DNA of 64,000 bases from Nonomuraea purpurea (GCF_042650645.1 NZ_JBHSBI010000014.1:62001-126000), one strand, 5' to 3'; counted from the stretch's first letter, positions 8,523-17,124 are shown. Numbers and translations are program-made. The notes: generated by a model from the letters alone, not told the origin.

Positions 8523-9035
8523 CTACCGCAGGAACCGGAGAGAGACGCCGAGCGAGGCCCAGCCCGCCACGTCCGCGTCGCTGTCGGCCGCCAGCCTGCG
8601 CAGCGCCTCCAGCCCGGCCCTGTCAGGGGGGTCGCCGAGCACGTGCTGCAGGGCGTACGCGGCGCCGTACCTGACCCTGGCGTCCATGTGGGCGGCCAGA
8701 TCGATCACCGACGGCAGCGACCGCGGATCGCCCAGATGGCCGAAGGCGATCAGCACCGCGTACAGGACCATGGCGTCGTCCTCGCTGGCGGCCAGGAAGC
8801 GCAGCACCGGCAGCGTACGGTCCACAAACGGCCGAAGCATCCCCATGATGTCCACGCCGAGCATCCGCTCCTCGACGGTGTCCGCGGCGCACAGCCGCCG
8901 TGCCTCGATGAACGACTCCAGATCGCCCCGCTGACACAGCACGGAGATCACGTGCCAGCGCAGCGGTCCATCCGGATCGGTGTCGCCCAGAGCTGCCTCG
9001 ATGAGATCACGCGCGGTTCCCTCGGACGGCGGCAT
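8523..9035 (-). CDS. HEAT-repeat protein
   Basis: A 170-residue, all-helical protein. Paired helices with HEAT/PBS-lyase-like spacing are seen: LRWHVISVLCQRGD, MVLYAVLIAFGHLGDPRSLP, VRYGAAYALQHVLG and VAGWASLGVSLRFL. The GDPRSLP turn is typical of these repeats. Such proteins act as docking modules; no enzymatic residues are visible. ATG 9035 was chosen as the first codon giving the folded start MPPSEG. It is convergent with the NUDIX gene (3 bp apart) and divergent from marP. Partner unknown. Confidence 0.75.
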   Translation of the reverse strand: MPPSEGTARDLIEAALGDTDPDGPLRWHVISVLCQRGDLESFIEARRLCAADTVEERMLGVDIMGMLRPFVDRTLPVLRFLAASEDDAMVLYAVLIAFGHLGDPRSLPSVIDLAAHMDARVRYGAAYALQHVLGDPPDRAGLEALRRLAADSDADVAGWASLGVSLRFLR

Positions 9036-9116
9036 GATGCCAACGTTGCCAGGCGAGTGACGCCGTCCTGGCGGAAGACGTGCACACTTGACCGTCTCTC
9101 TGGTTACCTTTGAAAC

Positions 9117-10304
9117 GTGCCCGATCTGCTTGACGTCATCCTGATCGCCCTCGTGATCGCTTTCGGCATCTCGGGCTACCGCCAGGGCTTCATCATCGGA
9201 GCGATGAGCTTCGTGGGGTTCGTGGGCGGCGCCGTGCTGGGCGTGTTCATCGCGCCACCCGTCTCCAAGGCCGTGGTCGACGGCGACACGCCGCAGGCGC
9301 TGCTGGCGATCGTGATCGTCTTCCTGTCGGCCACCATCGGGCAGTTCGCCTCCTCGACCCTCGGGGCGGTCGTGCGCAGCCACGTCACGTGGGAGCCGGC
9401 CAAGGTCGCCGACGCGGTCGGCGGCACCTTCGCCAGCGCGCTGTCGGTGCTGGTCATCGCCTGGCTCATCGGGTCGCTGATCGTCTCGACCACCTTCACC
9501 ACGCTGGTCGACCAGGTGAAGAACTCCGCGCTGCTGTCCACGGTCGACGACGTGATCCCGCAGGCCGCGCGCAACTGGCAGCAGCCGTTCAAGAAGTTCA
9601 TCGACCGCTCGGAGTTCCCGCCGGTCTTCGACGCCATCGCCTCCGGCCAGTTCATCGACATCCCGCCGCCCGACCAGAGCGTGCTGCAGGGCGCGAAGCT
9701 GACCAGGGCCAGGGAAGCGATCGTCAAGGTGCAGGGCAACGCCGAGAGCTGCAACAAGCACATCGAGGGCACCGGCTTCGTCTACGCGCCCGGCCGGATC
9801 ATGACCAACGCCCACGTGGTCGCGGGCGTCAGCCGCGACCTGCAGATCATCGACCACAACAACACCCGCCACGACGCCACGGTCGTGCGCTACAACCCGC
9901 AGCGTGACATCGCCGTCCTGTACGTGCCGGGGCTCGGCCTGCCACAGCTCAACTTCGACGGCGACGGCAGCAGGGGCGACAACGCGATCATCGCCGGCTT
10001 CCCCCAGAAGAAGGGGTTCACCGCCGAGCCGGCCAGGATCGGCGGCCAGCTCAAGGCCGAGGGCCCCGACATCTACCGCGAGAAGACCGTGACCCGCAAG
10101 GTGTACGCGATCCGCGGCGTGGTGCTGCCGGGCAACTCCGGCGGCCCACTGCTCACGGTGGACGGCCGCGTCTACGGCGTGATCTTCGCCGCCGCGCTCA
10201 ACGAGGAGGACACCGGCTACGTCCTGACGGCCGCCGAGGTCGCCCCCGACGCCGTCGCCGGCCGTACCGACACCACGCCCGCCGACACTCAAGAGTGCGA
10301 CTGA
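9117..10304 (+). CDS. marP: membrane-anchored periplasmic serine protease MarP
   Basis: A 395-residue protein. The N-terminal ~150 residues form a CvpA-like domain with four hydrophobic segments; the C-terminal chymotrypsin-like domain follows. The triad is visible as H233 (TNAHVVAG), D264 (RDIAVLYV) and S341 (GNSGGPL), almost the same numbering as M. tuberculosis MarP (H235, D264, S343). C212 and C394 sit where MarP forms its redox-sensitive disulfide (C214-C395). Known role in mycobacteria: acid and oxidative stress resistance via cleavage of periplasmic peptidoglycan enzymes. GTG start. The end overlaps the convergent next gene by 16 bp. Confidence 0.94.
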   Translation: MPDLLDVILIALVIAFGISGYRQGFIIGAMSFVGFVGGAVLGVFIAPPVSKAVVDGDTPQALLAIVIVFLSATIGQFASSTLGAVVRSHVTWEPAKVADAVGGTFASALSVLVIAWLIGSLIVSTTFTTLVDQVKNSALLSTVDDVIPQAARNWQQPFKKFIDRSEFPPVFDAIASGQFIDIPPPDQSVLQGAKLTRAREAIVKVQGNAESCNKHIEGTGFVYAPGRIMTNAHVVAGVSRDLQIIDHNNTRHDATVVRYNPQRDIAVLYVPGLGLPQLNFDGDGSRGDNAIIAGFPQKKGFTAEPARIGGQLKAEGPDIYREKTVTRKVYAIRGVVLPGNSGGPLLTVDGRVYGVIFAAALNEEDTGYVLTAAEVAPDAVAGRTDTTPADTQECD

Positions 10305-10750
10305 ACGAGCTGCCCTGAGGCGAACGCGGCGTACTCGGGCCGCCACTTGTCATGGTGGCCGGGGTCGTCGGCGAAAGGCAGCGTCAGGGACCGGACCTGC
10401 CGGCACGGCCAGGCTTCGACGCTGAGGTCGAGGTAACGGCCCCATGACTCCAGCTCGTGGTTCGCACGGTCGTGCCGCTCCAGGTAGGCCCGCACGTCGA
10501 TGACCCGCCACAGCACCAGCTCGGCGCCGGTCACCGGGTTGACCACGACGCGCGGGGGAATCTGCGAGCAGGTTGCGCAGCCGGTGAACTGCACGAGGTG
10601 CGGTCCCCAACGGTTACCGGGCGTCGAGTCCCAGTAGCTGACGGCCATGAGTCTCGGTTCATGGGCGAGGAGTTGCGCGAAACCCGACTCGTCAAGCCGC
10701 ATCAGCAGGAAGTCAAGCAGCTCCTCCACGAAACGCTCATAGCGGGCCAC
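10289..10750 (-). CDS. DUF6221-like hypothetical protein
   Basis: A 153-residue soluble protein. Its C-terminal stretch CRQVRSLTLPFADDPGHH-KWRPEYA looks like the conserved tail of the actinobacterial DUF6221 family (LRLLALPYADHPDYREEW). The middle has CATCSQIPPRVVVNP with two Cys three apart. No function is known for the family and it is common in accessory regions of streptomycete-type genomes. It is divergent from the aldo-keto reductase, sharing the palindromic region at 10778-10812, so it may be co-regulated. Family assignment is from memory of the motif, not a search. Confidence 0.65.
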   Translation of the reverse strand: MARYERFVEELLDFLLMRLDESGFAQLLAHEPRLMAVSYWDSTPGNRWGPHLVQFTGCATCSQIPPRVVVNPVTGAELVLWRVIDVRAYLERHDRANHELESWGRYLDLSVEAWPCRQVRSLTLPFADDPGHHDKWRPEYAAFASGQLVQSHS

Positions 10751-10777
10751 ACTCAGATCGTCCCATGGTTCCTTTGA

Positions 10778-10812
10778 TGTGATAGCTTCTCACAATGTGA
10801 AAGCCAATCACA
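10778..10812. promoter_or_regulatory. 35-bp symmetric double dyad upstream of the aldo-keto reductase
   Basis: TGTGA (10778-10782), 7 nt, TCACA-A-TGTGA (10790-10800), 7 nt, TCACA (10808-10812). The arrangement is perfectly symmetric around 10795. The last base is the A of the ATG chosen for the reductase. The half-sites resemble Crp half-sites, but with 7-nt rather than 6-nt spacing; a TetR-type dimer pair is the other obvious reader, and a TetR gene lies downstream at 11829. Confidence 0.55.
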
Positions 10813-11795
10813 TGGAGATGCGGCGACTGGGCGGAACGGACATCGAGATCAGCCCCATCGGACTGGGCTGCATGCAGTTCGCCGGCACCGCCAACTACAC
10901 GCGCCTGATCATCAACCCCATCGGCCAGGAGGCGGTCGCCTCCATCGTGCGCGCCGCCCTCGACGGCGGCATGACCTGGTTCGACACCGCCGAGATGTAC
11001 GGCAACGGCAGGTCAGAACGGGCCCTGGCCGGTGCCCTGAAGGAGTGCGGCGTCGCCCCCGGCGAGGTCGTCATCGCCAGCAAGTGGCGGCCGCACCTGC
11101 GGACCTCGGCCAGCATCACGAAAACCATCGGCGACCGCCTGGCCCACCTGGGCGGCTACCCCCTGGACCTGCACCAGATCCACATGCCCACCGGTAGCCT
11201 GTCCGGCATCCCGGACCAGCTCAGGGCCATGGCGGGGCTGCTCAGGTCGGGCAGGATCAGATCGGTCGGCGTGAGCAACTTCTCCGCCCGCCAGCTCGAA
11301 CTCGCCCACCGCGTGCTGGCCTCGGAGGGGGTCACGCTGGCCGCCAACCAGGTCAGGATCAGCCTCCTGCACAGGGACGTCGAACGCGACGGCGTCCTTG
11401 CGACCGCGCGGTCGCTGGGCGTCACGCTGATCGCGTACTCGCCGCTGGAAGGCGGGCTGCTCACCGGGCGCTACCACGAGAACCCCACGCTGGCCAGGTC
11501 GGCGCCACCGGCCCGCAGGTTCTTCGGACGGCGCGAGCTGAGCGCGGCGGGGCTCGCGCGCACCGCGCCGCTCGTCGAGGCCATGCGGGAGATCGGGCAG
11601 GGGTACGGGGCCTCGGTCTCCCAGGTGGCGCTGAACTGGCTGATCACCCGCTACGGCGACACCGTCGTGGCCATCAGCGGGGCGTCCAGGCCGGAGCAGG
11701 CCACGAAGGCGGCGGCCGCGATGGCGTTCAGGCTGACCGAGGACGAGGTCGCCAGGCTGAACGAGCTGTCGGCATCGGCGGACGCCTCCCGCTAA
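10812..11795 (+). CDS. aldo-keto reductase
   Basis: A 327-residue NAD(P)H-dependent TIM-barrel oxidoreductase. Visible motifs: MRRLGGTDIEISPIGLGCMQF at the first strand, WFDTAEMYGNGRSE (catalytic Asp and Tyr), VVIASKWRP (catalytic Lys), HQIHMP (His, usual L-x-H), GVSNFSA and a C-terminal VAISGASRPEQ cofactor loop. An in-frame GTG at 10779 would add 11 residues but lies inside the double dyad, so ATG 10812 is preferred although no Shine-Dalgarno precedes it. It is followed after 33 bp by a TetR gene in the same direction. Physiological substrate unknown. This pair interrupts the core gene order. Confidence 0.88.
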   Translation: MEMRRLGGTDIEISPIGLGCMQFAGTANYTRLIINPIGQEAVASIVRAALDGGMTWFDTAEMYGNGRSERALAGALKECGVAPGEVVIASKWRPHLRTSASITKTIGDRLAHLGGYPLDLHQIHMPTGSLSGIPDQLRAMAGLLRSGRIRSVGVSNFSARQLELAHRVLASEGVTLAANQVRISLLHRDVERDGVLATARSLGVTLIAYSPLEGGLLTGRYHENPTLARSAPPARRFFGRRELSAAGLARTAPLVEAMREIGQGYGASVSQVALNWLITRYGDTVVAISGASRPEQATKAAAAMAFRLTEDEVARLNELSASADASR

Positions 11796-11828
11796 TGGGA
11801 GCCCCGGATGACTCGCTAACCTGAGGCG

Positions 11829-12443
11829 GTGCCCCGGACGACCAGACGTGACCGCTACCACCACGGCGACCTGCGCGCCGCGCTCATCGACACGGCGCTT
11901 GAGCTGATCTCCGAGCAGGGCGTCCAGGGGTTCTCGCTGGCGGAGGCCAGCAGGCGGCTCGGGGTCGCGGTCAGCGCCCCCTACCGCCACTTCGCCGACC
12001 GCGACGAGCTGCTGCTGGCCGTCGGGCTGCGCGCGGGCGAGCTGCTGGTCGCGGCCGTGCTGGCCGAGGAGGGCGGCGACTCGCCCGAGGCGCGGCTGAC
12101 GGCGGTGGCCAGGGGCTACGTGCGCTTCGCCGCCAGGCACCCGACGCTGTTCGAGGCGCTGTTCGGCACGCTGTCGCCGATGGGTGATCCGGAGCTGGAG
12201 CGCGCCACCCGGCCCGTCAAGGACGCCTTCCGCACGGCCGCCACAGAGCTGTCGGACGGCGACATGACGGCCGCCGAGGCGCTCGGCATGGCCGTGGCCG
12301 CCAGCGCCCACGGGCACGCCGGGCTGCTGCGCCTGGGGATGTTCGGCGCGGGGGAGGAGGCCGTGGAGATCGCGGTCCGGCGCGCGGCCGGTGTCACACG
12401 GGCGTTGATCGCGGGCCGCGCCAGCCTGGAAGCCGCTCCATGA
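11829..12443 (+). CDS. TetR-family regulator with WHG-type C-terminal domain
   Basis: A 204-residue repressor. The N-terminal HTH spans about residues 10-60 (HHGDLRAALIDTALELI...FSLAEASRRLGVAVSAPYRHFADRDELLLAV). The C-terminal part (FAARHPTLFEALFG, AAEALGMAVAASAHGHAGLL) is of the TetR_C_33/WHG type. GTG start. Likely co-transcribed with the aldo-keto reductase and a candidate ligand-responsive repressor of it through the dyad at 10778-10812. Its 3' end overlaps the convergent DUF309 gene by 50 bp. Confidence 0.88.
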   Translation: MPRTTRRDRYHHGDLRAALIDTALELISEQGVQGFSLAEASRRLGVAVSAPYRHFADRDELLLAVGLRAGELLVAAVLAEEGGDSPEARLTAVARGYVRFAARHPTLFEALFGTLSPMGDPELERATRPVKDAFRTAATELSDGDMTAAEALGMAVAASAHGHAGLLRLGMFGAGEEAVEIAVRRAAGVTRALIAGRASLEAAP

Positions 12444-12864
12444 TCAGGGCGATCGCCTGATCGGGGTCGCTGTCCTGGGTGAGCCCGCAGGCCGCCTTGC
12501 CGACGGCGTCGTACGCGCCGCCGTACCCCTGCGCCTTGGCCGCGCCCCTGCTGAAGAGGGTCAGCGCGCCGCGCCCGTTGCCGCGCTGGAGGTGCGTGAG
12601 CCCGACGCAGATCTGCGCCAGCCCCTGCCACAGCTCCCGCTCGTCCTCGGGCGCGCACTTCCAGCGGCCCTCGAACACCTCGTGGGCGTTGAACGGCAGC
12701 CCCTCACGCAGGAAGCGGCGGCCGTCGGCCAGGGCCTGCTCGGTGGTGGGCGCGTAGTCGTCGGGCACTCTGGGCACGCCGGGCGAGCCGTAGGGGAGCG
12801 GCCTGCCGTACGCGTCGCGCGGCCTGGCGTTGCGCGGCCTGCCCTCGGGGTCGCGGTCTCTCAT
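12394..12864 (-). CDS. DUF309-family protein
   Basis: A 156-residue protein. After a charged, Pro/Arg-rich N-terminus comes the DUF309 helical core: FLREGLPFNAHEVFEGRWK, followed by LWQGLAQICVGLTHLQRGN. The HEVFE motif is the family signature. The ATG at 12864 overlaps the hydrolase stop by 4 nt (ATGA), supporting this start over the GTG nine codons upstream. DUF309 proteins are small helical proteins without assigned function; co-translation with an epoxide-hydrolase-like enzyme is the only clue. Confidence 0.82.
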   Translation of the reverse strand: MRDRDPEGRPRNARPRDAYGRPLPYGSPGVPRVPDDYAPTTEQALADGRRFLREGLPFNAHEVFEGRWKCAPEDERELWQGLAQICVGLTHLQRGNGRGALTLFSRGAAKAQGYGGAYDAVGKAACGLTQDSDPDQAIALIMERLPGWRGPRSTPV

Positions 12865-13781
12865 CGGTCGGGCTCCGGATCGTCCAGCCAACCGAGCAGT
12901 TCGGTGTCGAACACGTCGGGAATCTCCTCGTGGGGGAAGTGGCCGGCCCCTTCAAGAAGCCGCCACCGGTAGGGGGCCGCCACGTAGCGGCTCGAACCCT
13001 GCGCCGTACGCGGCAGGACCCTCGGGTCGAGCGCGCCGTGCAGGTGCAGCGTCGGGGCCTCGACCTCGGTACGCATCGCCCTGGCGAAGCGGCGGCCGTC
13101 CGGACGGAGCTGGGAGCGGCCGAACCAGCGATGGTACTCCAGCGCGCAGTGCGCCACGGTCGGGATGCCGAACGCCTGGCGGTAGGTCCGCGCCGTCTCG
13201 GCGTCGGGCCAGCCGGGCACCGACCATTCCTCGAGCATCCTGCCGACCAGCGCCGCGTCGCGACGGGTGAGGCGGTATTCGGGCAGCAGCGGCACCTGGT
13301 AGCCGAGCGCGGGGCGGCTGGCCCTGAACTGGCCCGCCAGGTCCGTCATCAACGCGCTGCGCAGCCGCAGCGGGTGAGGGGCCGAGACAGGGACCAGCCG
13401 GCGTACGCACTTGGGATCGAGCACGGCCATCGTCCAGGCCAGCAGCCCGCCCCAGTCGTGGCCCACCACGATCGCCCCTGTCTCGCCCAGCGCCCTGATC
13501 AGCCCGGTCGCGTCGGCGGCCAGCGTGGGCAGGTCGTAGCCGCGCGGCGGCTTGTCGCTGCCGCCGTAGCCGCGCAGATCGACGGCGACCGCCCGGTATC
13601 CGGCCTTCGGCAGCGACGCGAGCTGGTGACGCCAGGTCCACCAGAACTGCGGGAACCCGTGCAGCAGCAGGACCAGCGGGCCCTGCCCGGCCTCGACCAC
13701 GTGGAAGCGGGTGCCGCCCGCGTGGACCGCTCGGTGCGTCCAGGGGCCCTCGATCCGGACGACGGACTCGTCAGGTGCCAT
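12861..13781 (-). CDS. alpha/beta hydrolase, epoxide-hydrolase type (EphE-like)
   Basis: A 306-residue alpha/beta hydrolase. The HGFPQFWWTWR motif gives the oxyanion-hole strand; the nucleophile elbow is GHDWGG, with Asp rather than Ser, as in epoxide hydrolases and haloalkane dehalogenases; GALDPRVLP supplies the acid loop and GAGHFPHEE the catalytic His. The cap contains the RYLT-type tyrosines only weakly. Its position next to MarP and the holin-family gene matches ephE (Rv3670). It overlaps the upstream holin-family gene by 11 bp and DUF309 by 4 bp, forming a three-gene operon. Confidence 0.88.
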   Translation of the reverse strand: MAPDESVVRIEGPWTHRAVHAGGTRFHVVEAGQGPLVLLLHGFPQFWWTWRHQLASLPKAGYRAVAVDLRGYGGSDKPPRGYDLPTLAADATGLIRALGETGAIVVGHDWGGLLAWTMAVLDPKCVRRLVPVSAPHPLRLRSALMTDLAGQFRASRPALGYQVPLLPEYRLTRRDAALVGRMLEEWSVPGWPDAETARTYRQAFGIPTVAHCALEYHRWFGRSQLRPDGRRFARAMRTEVEAPTLHLHGALDPRVLPRTAQGSSRYVAAPYRWRLLEGAGHFPHEEIPDVFDTELLGWLDDPEPDR

Positions 13782-14211
13782 CGCGGGTCACCGGCTCGCC
13801 GTCAGGACGGACCGCGGGCAGCGCAGGCTCGTCGGGGGTGGCGATCTCCTTGAGATCCCTGATCGACTGGGCCGTACGCTTCATCCCCGCCAGGCCCTTC
13901 AGCCGCCGGACCCCGATGAACACCAGCAGACCCGCGACCACCAGGTAGAAGACGGTCACGATGAGGAAGGCAGCCCACATCGGCAGCCACTGGGCCAGCA
14001 CCAACGCGATCGTGAAAGAGGCGAGGATCAGACACAGGTGAGCCATGAAGGCGGCGGCGGCGAACAGGCCACCGGCCGTGCCGACCCGCTTGGCGTCGAA
14101 CCTGAACTCGGCCTTGGCCAGCTCGATCTCCGAGCGGACCAGGGACGAGATGTGACTGCTCGCCTGGGCGACCAGCGAGCCCAGGGATTCTTCCTCGGGA
14201 GTCTGCGGCAT
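13771..14211 (-). CDS. phage-holin-superfamily (DUF1469) membrane protein
   Basis: A 146-residue protein. An N-terminal amphipathic helix (LGSLVAQASSHISSLVRSEIELAKAE) is followed by two transmembrane helices, FAAAAFMAHLCLILASFTIA and MWAAFLIVTVFYLVVAGLLVF, then a basic tail. This is the standard layout of the putative actinobacteriophage-holin-like family, present on most actinobacterial chromosomes and not itself a sign of prophage. It is the first gene of the operon with ephE-like and DUF309 genes, and matches Rv3669 by position. Function in the envelope is not established. Confidence 0.85.
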   Translation of the reverse strand: MPQTPEEESLGSLVAQASSHISSLVRSEIELAKAEFRFDAKRVGTAGGLFAAAAFMAHLCLILASFTIALVLAQWLPMWAAFLIVTVFYLVVAGLLVFIGVRRLKGLAGMKRTAQSIRDLKEIATPDEPALPAVRPDGEPVTRDGT

Positions 14212-14242
14212 GAACGTCTCCTATCGAGGCCTGATGGCCCTG

Positions 14243-14618
14243 TCAAACATCATCCAGCGCAATACGGCGCTTGCGCACCCTCACGTGAGGCAGCACCGCC
14301 GCCGGGATCGACGCGACGACGCGAGGATCCCGGTGGTGACGGCCTCCGCGCGCTGCCGGTCGTCGCCGTGCGCCAGATCGCCGATCAGCAGTGACATCAT
14401 GAACCCGATCACGGCCAGCAACGATACGGCCGCCATGTCCCCCAGTGGAGCTCATCCGACAGTTTCGCCAGGCCGAGCTGTACTGACAGCCAGGCGCCGC
14501 CGAAGTTCCCGAGGACGAGTTCCGCTATCACTCCAAGAACTACCCGATCGGACAAGATAGTGCCCACGCTGGATCCGTCCGGCTTCACCCCCGCTGATAC
14601 TGGCACCGCGCAGGGCAT
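14243..14618 (-). pseudogene. frame-damaged small membrane-protein gene
   Basis: Three consecutive minus-strand segments in different frames read as one plausible protein. The first runs from ATG 14618 to near 14440 (...VVLGVIAELVLGNFGGAW...KLSDELHWG). The second continues from about 14440 as DMAAVSLLAVIGFMMSLL...AEAVTTGILAS. The third ends at 14243 as SIPAAVLPHVRVRKRRIAL. The first break lies at a run of five Gs, where a sixth would restore the frame. Only the 51-residue middle segment (14281-14436) has its own ATG. It sits between the holin-family gene and acs. Decay, sequencing error or frameshifting cannot be told apart here. Confidence 0.42.
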
Positions 14619-14740
14619 GAGTCGGGTCAGCAGGCCGAGGGGCGCTGATCGGCAGGACCGCTCTGCGCGACTGCGCCGGTCGCCGTGGATGAACTCCTTC
14701 TTGACCCCCGCCCCCGTCCACTCGTAGAGCTCTGTTGCTG

Positions 14741-14774
14741 GGGGCGCATGTCCATATATGCGGACATGCGCCCC
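14741..14774. terminator. hairpin at the 3' end of acs
   Basis: A perfect 13-bp inverted repeat, ggggcgcatgtcc (14741-14753) and ggacatgcgcccc (14762-14774), with an 8-nt loop, 8 bp past the acs stop. No T-run follows on the minus strand, which is usual for GC-rich actinobacteria. Confidence 0.7.
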
Positions 14775-14781
14775 AATGGGG

Positions 14782-16755
14782 TCAGTCTTCGGACTTGGCG
14801 GAGGGGAGCTTGTCCGCGATCAGGTTCATCACCGTGCTGTCGGCCAGGGTGGTGACGTCGCCGACGCTGCGGTTCTCGGCCACGTCGCGCAGGAGGCGGC
14901 GCATGATCTTGCCGGAACGCGTCTTCGGCAGCTCGGGCACCACCAGGATCTGGCGCGGCTTGGCGATCGGGCCGAGCGTCTTGGCCACGTGGTCACGCAG
15001 GTCGGAGGCGATGTCGTCGCTCTCCTCCGCCGTGCCGCGCAGGATCACGAACGACACGATGGCCTGACCGGTCACCGGGTCGGTCGCGCCCACCACGGCC
15101 GCCTCGGCCACCTTCGGGTGGCTGACCAGCGCGCTCTCCACCTCGGTGGTGGAGATGTTGTGGCCGGAGACCAGCATGACGTCGTCAACGCGGCCGAGCA
15201 GCCACAGGTCGCCGTCCTCGTCCTTCTTGGCGCCGTCTCCGGGGAAGTACATCCCCTCGAACCTGCTCCAGTAGGTGTCGATGTAGCGCTGGTCGTCGCC
15301 CCAGATCGTCCGGAGCATCGCCGGCCACGGCTCGCGCACCACCAGGAAGCCGCCACCCCCGTTGGGGACGCTGTTGCCCTGGTCGTCGACCACGTCGGCG
15401 GTGACACCCGGGAGCGGGCGCATCGCGGCGCCCGGCTTGCCCGAGGTGATGCCGGGGAGCGGACTGATCATGATGGCGCCCGTCTCGGTCTGCCACCAGG
15501 TGTCGACGACGGGGCAGTGCTCGCCGCCGATGTGCTCGCGGTACCAGACGTAGGCCTCGGGGTTGATCGGCTCGCCGACGGAGCCCAGGATGCGCAGGCT
15601 GGACATGTCGTACTTGGCGGGGATGTCGTCGCCCCACTTCATGAACGTCCTGATCGCCGTCGGCGCCGTGTACAGGATCGTGATCTTGTACTTCTGCACG
15701 ATCTCCCAGAACCGGCCGCGGTGCGGGGTGTCGGGGGTGCCCTCGTAGATGACGCTGGTGGCGCCGTTGGCGAGCGGGCCGTACACGATGTAGGAGTGGC
15801 CGGTCACCCAGCCGATATCGGCCGTGCACCAGTAGATGTCGGTCTCCGGCTTGAGGTCGAAGACGGCGTGGTGCGTCCAGGCGGTCTGGGTCAGGTAGCC
15901 GCCGGTCGTGTGCAGGATGCCCTTGGGCTTACCGGTGGTGCCGCTGGTGTAGAGGATGTACAGCGGATCCTCGGCGTCGTGGGGCTCGGCGGTGTGCTCG
16001 TCGCTCTGGCGCTCGACCAGGTCGTGCCACCACACGTCCTTGTCGCCGGCGGCGACCTCCTGGCCGGTACGGCGTACCACGAGGACGTTGTCGACCTGCG
16101 GGCACTCGGCCACGGCCTCGTCCACGGTCGGCTTGAGCGCGCTCGGCTTGCCCCTGCGGTAGCCGCCGTCGGCCGTGATCACCAGCTTGGCGTCGGCGTC
16201 GTCGATCCTGCTCTTCAGCGCGCTCGCCGAGAACCCGCCGAACACCACCGAGTGGATCGCCCCGATGCGGGCGCAGGCCAGCATCGCGATCGGCAGCTCG
16301 GGGATCATCGGCATGTAGATCGCGACGCGGTCGCCCTTGCCCACTCCCAGCTCGATCAGCGCGTTGGCGGCCTTGCTCACCTCGGTCTTCAGGTCGTTGT
16401 AGGTGAGCGTGCGGGTGTCGCCCTCGGGCTCGCCCTCCCAGTGGTAGGCGACCTTGTCGCCGCGGCCCTCCTCGACGTGGCGGTCGACGCAGTTGTAGGC
16501 GACGTTGAGCTGCCCGCCCACGAACCACTTCGCGAACGGGGCGTTCCACTCCAGCGTCGTGTCCCATCGCCTGGCCCAGGTCAGCCGGTCGGCCGCGTTC
16601 TCCCAGAAGGCGAGACGGTCGGCGGCGGCCTCGCCGTATGAGGCGAGGGTCACGTTCGCGGCCGCCGCCAGGTCAGCCGGTGGTGCGAACCGGCGGTTCT
16701 CCTGCAGCAGGTTGGACAGCGCCTGGGTCTCGTTACCGGGGGTCTCCGGGGCCAC
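14782..16755 (-). CDS. acs: acetyl-CoA synthetase
   Basis: A 657-residue AMP-forming acetate:CoA ligase, full family length. Motifs: N-terminal WFVGGQLNVAYNCVDRH, P-loop-like ILYTSGTTGKPKGILHT (A3), DIGWVTGHSYIVYGPL, WWQTETGA (A5), GRVDDVMLVSGHNIS (A8 hinge), and C-terminal PKTRSGKIMRRLLRD with the catalytic Lys that is the target of regulatory acetylation. Converts acetate to acetyl-CoA in the cytosol. Orthologous by position to Rv3667 and SCO3563. It has its own long upstream region with a divergent gene at 17125. Confidence 0.97.
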   Translation of the reverse strand: MAPETPGNETQALSNLLQENRRFAPPADLAAAANVTLASYGEAAADRLAFWENAADRLTWARRWDTTLEWNAPFAKWFVGGQLNVAYNCVDRHVEEGRGDKVAYHWEGEPEGDTRTLTYNDLKTEVSKAANALIELGVGKGDRVAIYMPMIPELPIAMLACARIGAIHSVVFGGFSASALKSRIDDADAKLVITADGGYRRGKPSALKPTVDEAVAECPQVDNVLVVRRTGQEVAAGDKDVWWHDLVERQSDEHTAEPHDAEDPLYILYTSGTTGKPKGILHTTGGYLTQTAWTHHAVFDLKPETDIYWCTADIGWVTGHSYIVYGPLANGATSVIYEGTPDTPHRGRFWEIVQKYKITILYTAPTAIRTFMKWGDDIPAKYDMSSLRILGSVGEPINPEAYVWYREHIGGEHCPVVDTWWQTETGAIMISPLPGITSGKPGAAMRPLPGVTADVVDDQGNSVPNGGGGFLVVREPWPAMLRTIWGDDQRYIDTYWSRFEGMYFPGDGAKKDEDGDLWLLGRVDDVMLVSGHNISTTEVESALVSHPKVAEAAVVGATDPVTGQAIVSFVILRGTAEESDDIASDLRDHVAKTLGPIAKPRQILVVPELPKTRSGKIMRRLLRDVAENRSVGDVTTLADSTVMNLIADKLPSAKSED

Positions 16756-17124
16756 CTCGTGCTCCTTCTATGGCCAGGTTGGATAGGTCGTGTCCCACTT
16801 CACCAGCTCACGGCCGTCCCACACAAGAGGTCTAGACAGGTCTGTACCGTCGGGCTTGGGGGCGGGGTTTTATCTTAGGGCCCATGACAAATGCTATTGA
16901 AATGTTGTCATCTTGAAATCGGGATATTCGGGGGGTGGCTTTATGGGCCCCCTCGGGTTCCTTCGGGCTCGCTCACTCCCCGCATCTGGCGTCGCCGTAC
17001 TCCTTGTCACGAGGCCCATGCTTACCCGCCACAGACCGCCGTACTCATGAGCTCCCCTCACTTTGTGTCGTGGGATGGGCCCGTCACATGGGCGGGGTCG
17101 TACTCGCCGGTAAGGTCAGTTTTC
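16756..17124. promoter_or_regulatory. divergent acs/Fic-like intergenic region with an inverted repeat
   Basis: About 370 bp between divergent genes. The notable feature is an AT-rich patch near 16880-16930 carrying the inverted repeat ATGACAA (16884-16890) and TTGTCAT (16905-16911), with a 14-nt spacer, unlike the surrounding GC-rich sequence. It could be an operator for acs, but the regulator is unknown. Confidence 0.35.

Noticed and set aside
13771..14211. Holin-family gene as evidence of a prophage
   Set aside because: This family is a normal chromosomal membrane protein in actinobacteria and sits in the conserved Rv3669 slot; no other phage gene is near.
16930..17124. Extended Fic-like protein starting at ATG 17047 or earlier
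   Set aside because: The extra residues look non-conserved and no ribosome binding site precedes them; kept only as an alternative start.
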